From: Anaerotignum sp.
GTDB taxonomy: Bacteria > Bacillota > Clostridia > Lachnospirales > Anaerotignaceae
DNA: 61,445 nt
Direction of reading: 5' to 3'
Assembly (NCBI GenBank): GCA_020024455.1
Contig: JAHHTU010000009.1
Location: 1-61,445 of the forward strand
Both the position numbers and the translations under genes were made by a program. The notes under the pieces were generated by a model. The model was not told the DNA's origin. It worked only from the letters and a program-made list of their open reading frames with translations, and ran no database searches. Below are positions 41,178 to 49,463 of the stretch, piece by piece (within the stretch, counting starts at the first letter, position 1; each line of letters starts with the position of its first letter).

Positions 41178-43925
41178 TTATTGTATTCCGAAATTTTCAT
41201 CTGATGGCGGAATGGGACTGGACGGTTCCGGTAAAATATCATCAGCAGGAATTTGTGGTTTTGTTTGTGTTTGTGTAGCATCATCTTCATGAGATGTATT
41301 TTCATTTGTCTGTTCCTCGGTATCTTCACCATCTTCCGGTTTTTCGGTTTCCGGCTCTTGTGGAGTATGTGGCAATGTACAAGTTTGACTGACATCAATA
41401 TCCATACGTCCGCTAGGAATGGTACCGGGTTTACTCAATACTTTGCCATCTGCTACCGCCACTACCACAGATAATCTATCACTTTCCGGACAGTTTTCTC
41501 CTGCCAACTTTCCAGACTCTTTACATACCACAAACGATTTATGTGCATCACACACTTTCCCGCTGCCTTTGTAATCCGATGCCGCAATATCGGAACGTGT
41601 AGAATAGCCGTAATAATCTTGGCTACACAAACCGGTAGCAGTATTGCCTGTGACCGCACAAACGCTCATTGTCACAATGCCATTTGGTTTTGTAAATTCT
41701 TTATTCGGCAGATTTTGATGTATTTGGCTCATCACGTGTTGCCAGATTTTCAAATGGGCACTGCCTTTGACGTGCATTTCTTTTGATGTATCATATCCCA
41801 TCCAAATACCTGCGGTATAATATGGGGTATATCCATAAAATGTCAAGTCCACATTGTCATTGGTAGTACCTGTTTTACCGGCAACGGTCATACCGCTCAA
41901 TCTTGCCGCACCACCGGTACCGCCTGTGATAACATCTTTCATCATATCTGTGAGCAAATATGCTGTGGTTTCTTTCAATACCCTTGTACCAACTTTGTTA
42001 CGATTATCCAGCAATACATTTCCATCATGGTCATATACCACGGTATAATACATCGGTTCATAATATGTACCGCCATTTGCAATGGTTGCATAAGCACCTG
42101 TCATCTCCAATACGGAAACCCCTTGTGTCAAACCACCCAATGCGGTTGTTGCGGCTTTATCTTCTTCTGTAATATGTTCCAATCCCAATTTTTTCATATA
42201 TTCATAAGAAGTTTCTGCACCAATCATCATGAATGTTTTGACAGCCAAAATATTCATGGAGTCACGAATACCCTCTCTGACGGTTAATGGCCCAAAAAAT
42301 CTGCCTTGCCAGTTTTTGGGTGACCAAGAGCCATATGTTACAGGTTCATCAATGATGACTGAACCGGGCATTAAGATACCGGTATCAATGGCAGGTGCAT
42401 AAGATGCCAAAGGTTTCATGGCAGAACCTTGTTGTCTTAACCCTTGTGTGGCTCTGTTGAATACAGAATCTCCCGGTTTTTGCCCTCTGCCGCCGACCAG
42501 AGCTTTGATTTGCCCATTATTTTGGTCCATAATCACCATGGCAGATTGTAAAGATTTAGATATGGTCACTTTATCCAAAACCAATTCATGTGTACTATCC
42601 AGCAATTCCTCTTTTACAGATTGCACAAATGCGTTGACTTCCGCTTCACTGTTGACAGTGGTACGACGTTCATAGTGTGATTGATTGGTTTGTTCATCAG
42701 GATTTGTGTTATCCAATACGGAAATCAAATATGTCACATCTAATGTGCCATCACTTGGTGGAAACATACTGTCATCCACAAATGTACTGTCCAATATATT
42801 TTGCATATTCACACTCATGGTTGTATGCACTTGTAAGCCATTGTTATAAATCATTTTATATGCCTGTGCGTTGGTATACCCTAATTTGGATTTCAAATCT
42901 TTTGCCAACTGGTCAATCATCGCCTCTACAAAATAATTGTGGTTGGCAACGCCTGTTTCTTCTGTTGTATTGGTACAAACCAAATTGCTGTAAATATCTT
43001 CTGCCAATGCGGCATCATGTTCGGATTGTGTAATAAAGTTCAATTCCAGCATTTTATCCAATACCAAAGTTTGTCTTTTTTTATTGTTTTCCGGTTGGCT
43101 ATCGGGTGCATACAGACTGGGGTTATTGGTAATGGAAGCAATACACGCACTTTCTGCCAATGTCAATTCTGTGACGTGTTTTCCGAAATAATACTGCGAC
43201 GCAGACTCCACGCCGTTCAAGCCATGGCTGAGTGCAATGGTATTTAAGTATAATTCCAATATATAATCTTTTGCAGCCTTTTTAGAGCCGAGCTGTTCTT
43301 CCAACGTATCTTCCAAATTCATTGCCAGATATTGTTCTTTTATTTTTCTGCTAATGCTTTTTTTCCTGTTTAACACTTCATTTTTGATTAACTGTTGTGT
43401 GATGGTACTTGCACCTTGTGTGAATTTCATGTTTTTGACATTTTGTACCATCGCACGGAAAATCCCACGCATATCAATCCCGCCATGGTCATAAAAACGT
43501 TCATCTTCAATCGCCACCACGGCTTGTTGCATATGTATCGGAATTTCAGACAAATTCACATATTCTCTGTTTTCATTTCCGTGCAGTTTATCTATTTCGT
43601 TTCCTTGGTCATCATAAATAATAGATGTATAGGATTGTGGCATTACATCAGACGTGTTTAACGTTTCTGTTCCGTGTAAAATGCCAAACACAATGCCAAG
43701 TCCTGCACCCACAACACCAAACACACCCAAAATCATCACAATCAGAAAAGTTTTGAAAACTTTTCTTTTTGGTTTCTTTTTCTTTTTTTTATGATTGTCG
43801 TTTTTTGGTGTATGTGGTGGTTGTTCGTATGTACCTGCATTTCTGCGTGTTCTTGGGCCACCTTCATACGGCTGGTGCTGTTGTGTATACGCACTTGACC
43901 GTACTCTATGTTGAGAATCGCTCAT
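41178..43925 (-). CDS. Class A penicillin-binding protein (PBP1A-type transglycosylase/transpeptidase)
   Basis: A 915-residue cell-wall synthase. A basic cytoplasmic N-terminus (KKKKKKPKRK) precedes one membrane helix (about 57-84). The glycosyltransferase-51 domain (about 110-290) has Glu140 in AIEDERFYDHGG and QGASTITQQLIKN. The transpeptidase domain has Ser501 (GSAMK), SMN at 556-558 and KTGTTN at 684-689. After residue 760 come a short Cys-containing domain and an acidic, Pro/Thr-rich tail (EPETEKPEDGEDTEEQ). The tail is unusual in length but common in Clostridia. The gene is monocistronic and divergent from yunB. Confidence 0.95.
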   Translation of the reverse strand: MSDSQHRVRSSAYTQQHQPYEGGPRTRRNAGTYEQPPHTPKNDNHKKKKKKPKRKVFKTFLIVMILGVFGVVGAGLGIVFGILHGTETLNTSDVMPQSYTSIIYDDQGNEIDKLHGNENREYVNLSEIPIHMQQAVVAIEDERFYDHGGIDMRGIFRAMVQNVKNMKFTQGASTITQQLIKNEVLNRKKSISRKIKEQYLAMNLEDTLEEQLGSKKAAKDYILELYLNTIALSHGLNGVESASQYYFGKHVTELTLAESACIASITNNPSLYAPDSQPENNKKRQTLVLDKMLELNFITQSEHDAALAEDIYSNLVCTNTTEETGVANHNYFVEAMIDQLAKDLKSKLGYTNAQAYKMIYNNGLQVHTTMSVNMQNILDSTFVDDSMFPPSDGTLDVTYLISVLDNTNPDEQTNQSHYERRTTVNSEAEVNAFVQSVKEELLDSTHELVLDKVTISKSLQSAMVIMDQNNGQIKALVGGRGQKPGDSVFNRATQGLRQQGSAMKPLASYAPAIDTGILMPGSVIIDEPVTYGSWSPKNWQGRFFGPLTVREGIRDSMNILAVKTFMMIGAETSYEYMKKLGLEHITEEDKAATTALGGLTQGVSVLEMTGAYATIANGGTYYEPMYYTVVYDHDGNVLLDNRNKVGTRVLKETTAYLLTDMMKDVITGGTGGAARLSGMTVAGKTGTTNDNVDLTFYGYTPYYTAGIWMGYDTSKEMHVKGSAHLKIWQHVMSQIHQNLPNKEFTKPNGIVTMSVCAVTGNTATGLCSQDYYGYSTRSDIAASDYKGSGKVCDAHKSFVVCKESGKLAGENCPESDRLSVVVAVADGKVLSKPGTIPSGRMDIDVSQTCTLPHTPQEPETEKPEDGEDTEEQTNENTSHEDDATQTQTKPQIPADDILPEPSSPIPPSDENFGIQ

Positions 43926-44131
43926 GCTAAAAACCTCCTTTATCCGTTGATTATATCAGATTTCAGAAAAGAGATAAAGAAAAAATATTCAGAAATGATT
44001 GCAAAACTCCTAAATTTCTATGAATTTTGCACATTTTGGCAATAAAAAAATATTTTTTTGCATACTAAAACAACCCTATTTTCATATATTGGCAATAGAT
44101 ATGATATCAAAAAATAAGGTTGTGAATAGAA

Positions 44132-44785
44132 ATGCACAAACGAAAAAAACACACACCCATACGATATTCGTTTTTCTTTTTTTTGGGATTGTTTCTTTGC
44201 ATATTGTTTGCCACCATACGATTTGACCACCGATTTGCACAAGTGGCAACGGAAATTTCCCATATGGAAACCAAATTGACTGCCAATCGCATGATTGACG
44301 ATGCCCTTTCCAAAACCATGGAGCAATTACAATATACTGCACAGGATTTTTATATGCAGGATACCATGTTGCAAAAATCTGTTGCTGCAAACACCATTGC
44401 CATCAACACATTTTGTACCACATTGAGCAAGTATATGACAGAAAATATGCAACGCCTCAAACACGAAAGCGTTGATATTCCGTTTGGTACTTTTTTTGAC
44501 ATTGATTTTTTGGCAAATACAGGGCCCAAGATTTCATTTGCCATGCAACCCAAAGGCGGGGTTACGGTGGATTATGAAACAGCCATGACAGAAAGCGGCA
44601 TCAATCAAACCCATTTTCAAATCTGGCTGCACGTTGCCTTGGAAATTCAAGTTGTCAATCCTTTGTACCATGAACGTATCCCCATGCAAAGAAAAATCAT
44701 GTTGGTTGACACCATATTCAGCGGCGATGTCCCAAATCAATATTTGCAATTCCATTCTGACAGTTTGCCTATTGACAGAAATTGA
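44132..44785 (+). CDS. yunB: Sporulation protein YunB
   Basis: A 217-residue membrane protein needed for spore formation in Bacillus. It has one N-terminal helix (about 11-27) and an extracytoplasmic domain with the family pattern: SVAANTIAINTFCTTLSKY, VDIPFGTFFDIDFLANTGP, then ESGINQTHFQIWLHVALEI and IVPLYHER-type strands. Its presence is good evidence that the organism sporulates. The start at 44132 follows AAGGTTGTGA. It is divergent from the PBP gene and the promoter of the next gene overlaps its stop codon. Confidence 0.88.
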   Translation: MHKRKKHTPIRYSFFFFLGLFLCILFATIRFDHRFAQVATEISHMETKLTANRMIDDALSKTMEQLQYTAQDFYMQDTMLQKSVAANTIAINTFCTTLSKYMTENMQRLKHESVDIPFGTFFDIDFLANTGPKISFAMQPKGGVTVDYETAMTESGINQTHFQIWLHVALEIQVVNPLYHERIPMQRKIMLVDTIFSGDVPNQYLQFHSDSLPIDRN

Positions 44786-44810
44786 AAAATATTTTTAAAT
44801 AGAGTATAAT
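44782..44810 (+). promoter_or_regulatory. Probable sigma-A promoter of the gene at 44866
   Basis: TTGAAA (44782-44787) and TATAAT (44805-44810) are separated by 17 nt, 56 nt before the ATG. Confidence 0.65.
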
Positions 44811-44865
44811 GTGTATATATACAACAAATGCTATATGCAGTATATTTTGAATGGAGGAAAAAAAT

Positions 44866-45441
44866 ATGGTTCGTACAATACAAGATTTTTTGGAAGAAGT
44901 GGGTGGACTTTCTTTTAATAATGGTGATTTTTGGGCAGTGCGTGATAAATTCCGTGACCAAGAAGTAGCTGCTTTTGTAAAATGTTTCTTACCCGGCACA
45001 GAAATTCTCAGAGATGGCAAAAACAATGCACCTGTGACATTAAAAGGGCTTGCAGATACAGATAAAGGCACAAAAGGAACAGAAGAAATTGATTTCCACG
45101 GTTTGCAATTATATGATTTTTCCGATACCACAGGCGAATGGGTGGTTGTGACATTCCCCAACTTGGAAGCATTGGAAAAACATTTGCTCAGCGAAGCAGG
45201 CTATTTGAATTTTTACAGCACACAGATGTTTGTGTTTGAAGATGGGGTACACAAACCATTTGAAATCATGTTTAACGGTGACAATGACACCGTCATCGGC
45301 ATTGACAAAGACCAGTTTGATATGCCTCTGGAAATTGACCGTATGCAAGACCGCATTTGGGTGCGTTGGATGAATCCGGAAGAATTGCGTGACATCACAG
45401 ATGAAGATGTGGAAGCATATAAACGCTCCATTGGCAGATAA
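44866..45441 (+). CDS. Uncharacterised acidic cytoplasmic protein
   Basis: A 191-residue acidic protein without signal peptide or membrane helices. It begins VRTIQDFLEEVGGLSFNNGD and has a middle region EIDFHGLQLYDFSDTTGEW and a Trp-rich end (IWVRWMNPEELRDI). I do not recognise a family. GGAGG precedes the ATG at 44866, a good promoter lies upstream and a terminator follows, so it is a well-supported single-gene unit. Confidence 0.8.
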   Translation: MVRTIQDFLEEVGGLSFNNGDFWAVRDKFRDQEVAAFVKCFLPGTEILRDGKNNAPVTLKGLADTDKGTKGTEEIDFHGLQLYDFSDTTGEWVVVTFPNLEALEKHLLSEAGYLNFYSTQMFVFEDGVHKPFEIMFNGDNDTVIGIDKDQFDMPLEIDRMQDRIWVRWMNPEELRDITDEDVEAYKRSIGR

Positions 45442-45450
45442 TATGATAAC

Positions 45451-45482
45451 AAAAAGACCTTATATCCAATAAGGTCTTTTTT
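45451..45482 (+). terminator. Rho-independent terminator
   Basis: AAAAAGACCTTA pairs with TAAGGTCTTTTTT right after the stop of the gene at 44866-45441. Confidence 0.85.
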
Positions 45483-45553
45483 CCGTTTTTATCAAAAAAC
45501 ACAATACTTTTTCTATCAAAGATATCTTTTTTAGTCATTTTGTCTTTGACAGA

Positions 45554-45583
45554 TTGACTTTGTTTTTTGAATGGTGTTATAAT
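45554..45583 (+). promoter_or_regulatory. Probable promoter of the alpha-oxoamine synthase gene
   Basis: TTGACT (45554-45559) and TATAAT (45578-45583) are separated by 18 nt, 43 nt before the ATG. Confidence 0.6.
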
Positions 45584-45625
45584 AAGGCAAATTTGTTTAT
45601 TCATACCAAGAAAGAAGGATACAAT

Positions 45626-46738
45626 ATGTACAGAACACTTTATAGTCCACAAGGGGCACACATCAATCTGGACGGCAGGGAAATCATCAACATGGCATCG
45701 AACAATTATCTCGGTCTGGCAAATGATGCAGATTTAGTCAAAGCCGCAAAAGAAGCCATTGACCAATATGGTGTCGGCCCCAGTGCAAGCAGAAACATTG
45801 TCGGAAATTTTGCGGTACATGATACATTGGAACAAGAGCTTGCTGCTTTTAAAGGCGTAGAAGCTGTTCTGGTATTCAATAGTGGTGTTGCTGCAAATAC
45901 AGGTGTCATTCCGGTATTGGTTGGAAAAGGTGATACCATTTATAGCGACGAACTCAACCATGGCAGTATCATTGACGGCTGCCGCCTATCCAGAGCCAAT
46001 GTCAAAATCTATCGCCATATGGATTTACAACATCTGGAAACATTGTTGCAAGAACCCACAGAAGGCAAAAAGTTACTGGTTGCCGATGCTGTATTCAGCA
46101 TGGACGGCGATTTGGCACCTTTGCCCGAAATGGCAGCATTGGCAGAAAAATATGGTGCGATGTTTATGGTAGATGACGCACATGGTGATGGTGTGATGGG
46201 TCCTTACGGCAAAGGCACTGTGGAACATTTCAACCTGCGTGACAAGGTGACTGTGGAAACCGGCTCTTTGTCAAAGGCATTCGGTGCAGCAGGTGGTTTT
46301 GTGGCAGGTACAAAAGCGTTTATCGACGAACTCCGCCCAAAAGCACGCAGCTTTATATTCACTGCTTCTCCATTAGCCCCTTGTTTGACTGCGGCAGCTT
46401 TGGCAGGTATCCGTAAAATTGCCCATGATGATACCTTAGTCAAAAAATTATGGGAAAACAGAGCATATTTTGCAAAACGTATGCAAGATGCAGGCTTAGA
46501 CATTGGTTCTACGGTCACACCGGTAATCCCTGTGATTGTAAAAGACGAAGAAAAGGCAGAAGAATTGAGTGCGAAATTATATGAAAAAGGCGTTTATGCA
46601 CAAGCCATCAAATTCCCTGTTGTCCCCAGAAATACCGCTCGTTTGCGTATTATGATTTCTGCGGCACATTCCAGAGAAGATTTGGAGATAGCTGCCGATG
46701 CCATCATCGAAATTGCAAAAGAAATGTCCATCATATAA
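45626..46738 (+). CDS. Alpha-oxoamine synthase, glycine C-acetyltransferase (KBL) type
   Basis: A PLP enzyme of the family that joins an amino acid to an acyl-CoA: glycine C-acetyltransferase (2-amino-3-ketobutyrate CoA ligase) or 8-amino-7-oxononanoate synthase. PLP-binding Lys217 is in GSLSKAFGAAGGF; His112 (DELNHGSIIDG) and the FMVDDAHGDGVMG aspartate are present. The 370 residues start at INLDGREIINMASNNYLGL, so the N-terminal helix of about 25 residues found in E. coli Kbl is missing. The start follows GAAGGAT. No threonine dehydrogenase or biotin gene is adjacent, so the substrate is uncertain. Confidence 0.88.
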   Translation: MYRTLYSPQGAHINLDGREIINMASNNYLGLANDADLVKAAKEAIDQYGVGPSASRNIVGNFAVHDTLEQELAAFKGVEAVLVFNSGVAANTGVIPVLVGKGDTIYSDELNHGSIIDGCRLSRANVKIYRHMDLQHLETLLQEPTEGKKLLVADAVFSMDGDLAPLPEMAALAEKYGAMFMVDDAHGDGVMGPYGKGTVEHFNLRDKVTVETGSLSKAFGAAGGFVAGTKAFIDELRPKARSFIFTASPLAPCLTAAALAGIRKIAHDDTLVKKLWENRAYFAKRMQDAGLDIGSTVTPVIPVIVKDEEKAEELSAKLYEKGVYAQAIKFPVVPRNTARLRIMISAAHSREDLEIAADAIIEIAKEMSII

Positions 46739-46762
46739 TACATATTCCATAAAATCACAAAC

Positions 46763-46794
46763 AAAAAGAGCATACCAAAATGTATGCTCTTTTT
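46763..46794. terminator. Bidirectional terminator
   Basis: AAAAAGAGCATAC pairs with GTATGCTCTTTTT between the convergent oxoamine synthase and prfC genes. Confidence 0.85.
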
Positions 46795-46803
46795 CTGTTC
46801 ATA

Positions 46804-48393
46804 TTAGATATGATATTCTGTATCATCGACATCTAATGCCTCTACCAATTTCACTTCCGGATTTTTCTGTATAAAATTGTTCAATGTATATTCGTTTGCA
46901 AACAACAAAATCGGGCGTTCAAAGTGGTCATATACCAATGTACTTCTTGGCACAACATATTCTTTGACATCTTTGGGAGAACCGGGTGCTACCCAACGTG
47001 CCACACTGTAATCCAAATGTTCCATACGAATTTCAGAATTGTATTCATTATTCAAACGATATTCAAATACTTCAAACTGCAACTGTCCAACAGCCCCCAG
47101 TATGACATCGTTGAATTCATTTCTGTATACTTGGATTGCCCCTTCCTGTGCCAACTGCTGTACCCCTTTTTGGAATTGTTTTGCTTTCAAGGAGTTCACA
47201 GGGTGTACTCTGACAAATAATTCGGGCGGGAATGTTGGCAATGGTTCAAAGAACAATTTTTCTTTGCGGTCTGTCAATGTATCCCCGATTTGATAGTTGC
47301 CGCTGTCGTAAATCCCAATAATATCCCCTGCAATGGCAGTTTCCACGGTTTCCCTGTCATTTGCCATCAAATGGGTGGACTGGCTGAGTTTCATTTGTTT
47401 GCCGGTACGGGAAAGTGTCACACTCATACCTCTTGTAAATGTACCGGAACAAATACGGAAAAATGCCAATCTATCTCTGTGGGCAGGGTTCATGTTTGCT
47501 TGAATTTTGAATATAAATCCACTGAAAAATTCGTCTGTTGGACTGACTTCCCCTGTGGTTGTTTTTCTCACACCGGGTGCAGGTGACCATTCCAAGAAAT
47601 GTTGCAAAAATGGTGTGATACCAAAGTCTGCCAATGCAGAGCCAAAGAATACAGGAGAAAGTCTGCCCTCTTTGATTGCCTGCAAATCAAACGGATTGCC
47701 TGCACCGTCCAACAATTCCATTTCTCCACGCAAAATATCCAAATTTGCATCGGAAATCACGCCTTCCAAGGCATCGCCAAACACACCGTTTGCACCCAAT
47801 TCCACAACACCATCTTTTTGCTTATACAAATATACTTTGTTTTCCAATCTGTCATAAATACCTTCAAATGTCAAACCATTCCCGATGGGCCACGTCACAG
47901 CTGTGGAGGGCAAACCCAATGCGTCCTCCAAATCCGCCATACAATCCAAAGGGTCTTGGGATTGGCGGTCTAATTTATTGATAAATGTAAAAATGGGGAT
48001 TTCCCGCATACTACATACCTTAAATAATTTTTTGGTCTGTGCTTCCACACCCTTTGCCGCATCAATGACCATCACCGCACTATCCACAGATGTCAAAATA
48101 CGGTAGGTATCTTCCCCGAAGTCATTATGCCCCGGCGTATCCATAATGGAAACCACTTTCCCCTCATATTCAAATTGCATAACAGAAGAAGTAACAGAAA
48201 TCCCTCTTTGTTTTTCAATTTCCATCCAGTCACTTTTTGCAAATTTTGCATTTCTTCTTGCTTTGACAGTACCTGCTTCCCGAATGGCACCACCATGCAA
48301 CAACAATTTTTCTGTTAATGTCGTTTTACCGGCATCTGGGTGAGAAATGATGCCAAAAATACGACGTTTTTGTATTTCCTCTAAATGACTCAT
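46804..48393 (-). CDS. prfC: Peptide chain release factor 3
   Basis: A ribosome-binding GTPase that recycles RF1/RF2 after termination. The 529-residue protein has G1 SHPDAGKTTLTEKLL, the RF3-specific KARRNAKFAKSDWMEIEKQRGISV, G3 DTPGHNDFGEDTYR and G4 NKLDR. The N-terminal motif and length distinguish it from EF-G. No ribosome binding site anomaly is seen. The gene is transcribed alone and convergent with the oxoamine synthase. Confidence 0.97.
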   Translation of the reverse strand: MSHLEEIQKRRIFGIISHPDAGKTTLTEKLLLHGGAIREAGTVKARRNAKFAKSDWMEIEKQRGISVTSSVMQFEYEGKVVSIMDTPGHNDFGEDTYRILTSVDSAVMVIDAAKGVEAQTKKLFKVCSMREIPIFTFINKLDRQSQDPLDCMADLEDALGLPSTAVTWPIGNGLTFEGIYDRLENKVYLYKQKDGVVELGANGVFGDALEGVISDANLDILRGEMELLDGAGNPFDLQAIKEGRLSPVFFGSALADFGITPFLQHFLEWSPAPGVRKTTTGEVSPTDEFFSGFIFKIQANMNPAHRDRLAFFRICSGTFTRGMSVTLSRTGKQMKLSQSTHLMANDRETVETAIAGDIIGIYDSGNYQIGDTLTDRKEKLFFEPLPTFPPELFVRVHPVNSLKAKQFQKGVQQLAQEGAIQVYRNEFNDVILGAVGQLQFEVFEYRLNNEYNSEIRMEHLDYSVARWVAPGSPKDVKEYVVPRSTLVYDHFERPILLFANEYTLNNFIQKNPEVKLVEALDVDDTEYHI

Positions 48394-48525
48394 ATTGATA
48401 ATTTCCTTTCTTTCCCGAAATATATTTTTTTCATGTTTGCCATAATATTTCTATTTTAACCGAAAGCAACACAAAATGGAACAAAAAAGCATAAAAAAAA
48501 TTTTTTTGTATGTATGAAAAATACA

Positions 48526-48554
48526 TTGACGAAAATTTGTCTTTCATATAAAAT
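48526..48554 (+). promoter_or_regulatory. Probable promoter of the RidA gene
   Basis: TTGACG (48526-48531) and TAAAAT (48549-48554) are separated by 17 nt. Confidence 0.6.
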
Positions 48555-48596
48555 ATAAGAACAGAAAAAATAAACAATTTTATGGAGGTAATGATT

Positions 48597-48974
48597 ATGA
48601 TGAAAGTTACAAACACAGATAAAGCACCCGCAGCAATCGGACCTTACTCTCAGGCAATCGCAGTAAACGGTATGTTATATACTTCCGGTCAAATTCCCAT
48701 TGACCCTGCTGTTGGTGATGTTGTAGCAACAACAATCCAAGACCAGGCAGAACAAGTGATGAAAAACTTGGGTGCTGTTTTGGAAGCAAACGGCTTGACA
48801 TACACAGACGTTGTAAAAACAACTTGCTTCTTGTCTGATATGGACAACTTCGCTGCATTCAACGAAGTATACGGTAAATACTTCACAGGCAAACCTGCTC
48901 GTTCTTGCGTTGCAGTAAAAACATTGCCGAAAAACGTATTGTGTGAAGTAGAAGTGATTGGCGTAATGAAATAA
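48597..48974 (+). CDS. RidA family reactive intermediate/imine deaminase
   Basis: A 125-residue protein of the RidA (YjgF/YER057c) family, which hydrolyses reactive enamines and imines made by PLP enzymes. It has the typical KAPAAIGPYSQAIAVNGMLY, TSGQIPIDPAVGD and the Arg-containing PARSCVAVKTLPKNVLCEVEVI end. Of the two adjacent ATGs, 48597 is better spaced from GGAGG. It is monocistronic with a strong terminator. Codon use is that of a well-expressed gene. Confidence 0.96.
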   Translation: MMKVTNTDKAPAAIGPYSQAIAVNGMLYTSGQIPIDPAVGDVVATTIQDQAEQVMKNLGAVLEANGLTYTDVVKTTCFLSDMDNFAAFNEVYGKYFTGKPARSCVAVKTLPKNVLCEVEVIGVMK

Positions 48975-48983
48975 TTATCACAA

Positions 48984-49020
48984 AAATCGGCAGTATCAAA
49001 AAGATACTGCCGATTTATTT
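48984..49020 (+). terminator. Terminator of the RidA gene
   Basis: AAATCGGCAGTATC pairs with GATACTGCCGATTT, followed by a T-rich run. Confidence 0.9.
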
Positions 49021-49040
49021 TTATCACAGGAGGAAGAACG

Positions 49041-49445
49041 ATGACAACCGAACAAGCAAGGGCAATGATATCCATGCACGCAGGCACAACAGAAAACTTC
49101 TTTGATGGATACTGTTATGCACTACGCTATGGATTTCCTGATTTGCAAAGCATACAACAACGGTTTGACGAAATGATGTTCTGTTTGCAAACATTGTATA
49201 AAACCGCTTACCCCATACATACAGACAGAGCATTACTCTCAGAATTACAGGAAATGGTATACAGCAGTATTTTATATTGCAACCGCCAATGTTCTGATGC
49301 TCGTATTGTGGGTGTATTTGCAGAAGTTTTATCCGAAACACTTCTTTGCATACTGGAAGATACAGAAAATCCCTTTGCTGCATTTGCACATTACAAAGAA
49401 AATTATGACGATATATTGCTACCACAAAAAACAACAGGCATTTGA
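49041..49445 (+). CDS. Uncharacterised small helical protein
   Basis: A 134-residue, mostly helical soluble protein (MISMHAGTTENFFDGYCYAL, IVGVFAEVLSETLLCILEDT). No motif I recognise. AGGAGG precedes the ATG at 49041. A terminator hairpin overlaps its last codons and is shared with the convergent MBL gene. It may be read partly from the RidA promoter past that terminator. Confidence 0.75.
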   Translation: MTTEQARAMISMHAGTTENFFDGYCYALRYGFPDLQSIQQRFDEMMFCLQTLYKTAYPIHTDRALLSELQEMVYSSILYCNRQCSDARIVGVFAEVLSETLLCILEDTENPFAAFAHYKENYDDILLPQKTTGI

Positions 49446-49462
49446 GATACCTGTTGTTTTTC
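49428..49462. terminator. Bidirectional terminator overlapping a gene end
   Basis: AAACAACAGG pairs with CCTGTTGTTT across the stop codon of the gene at 49041-49445, immediately before the end of the convergent MBL gene. Confidence 0.75.
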
Positions 49463-49463
49463 T

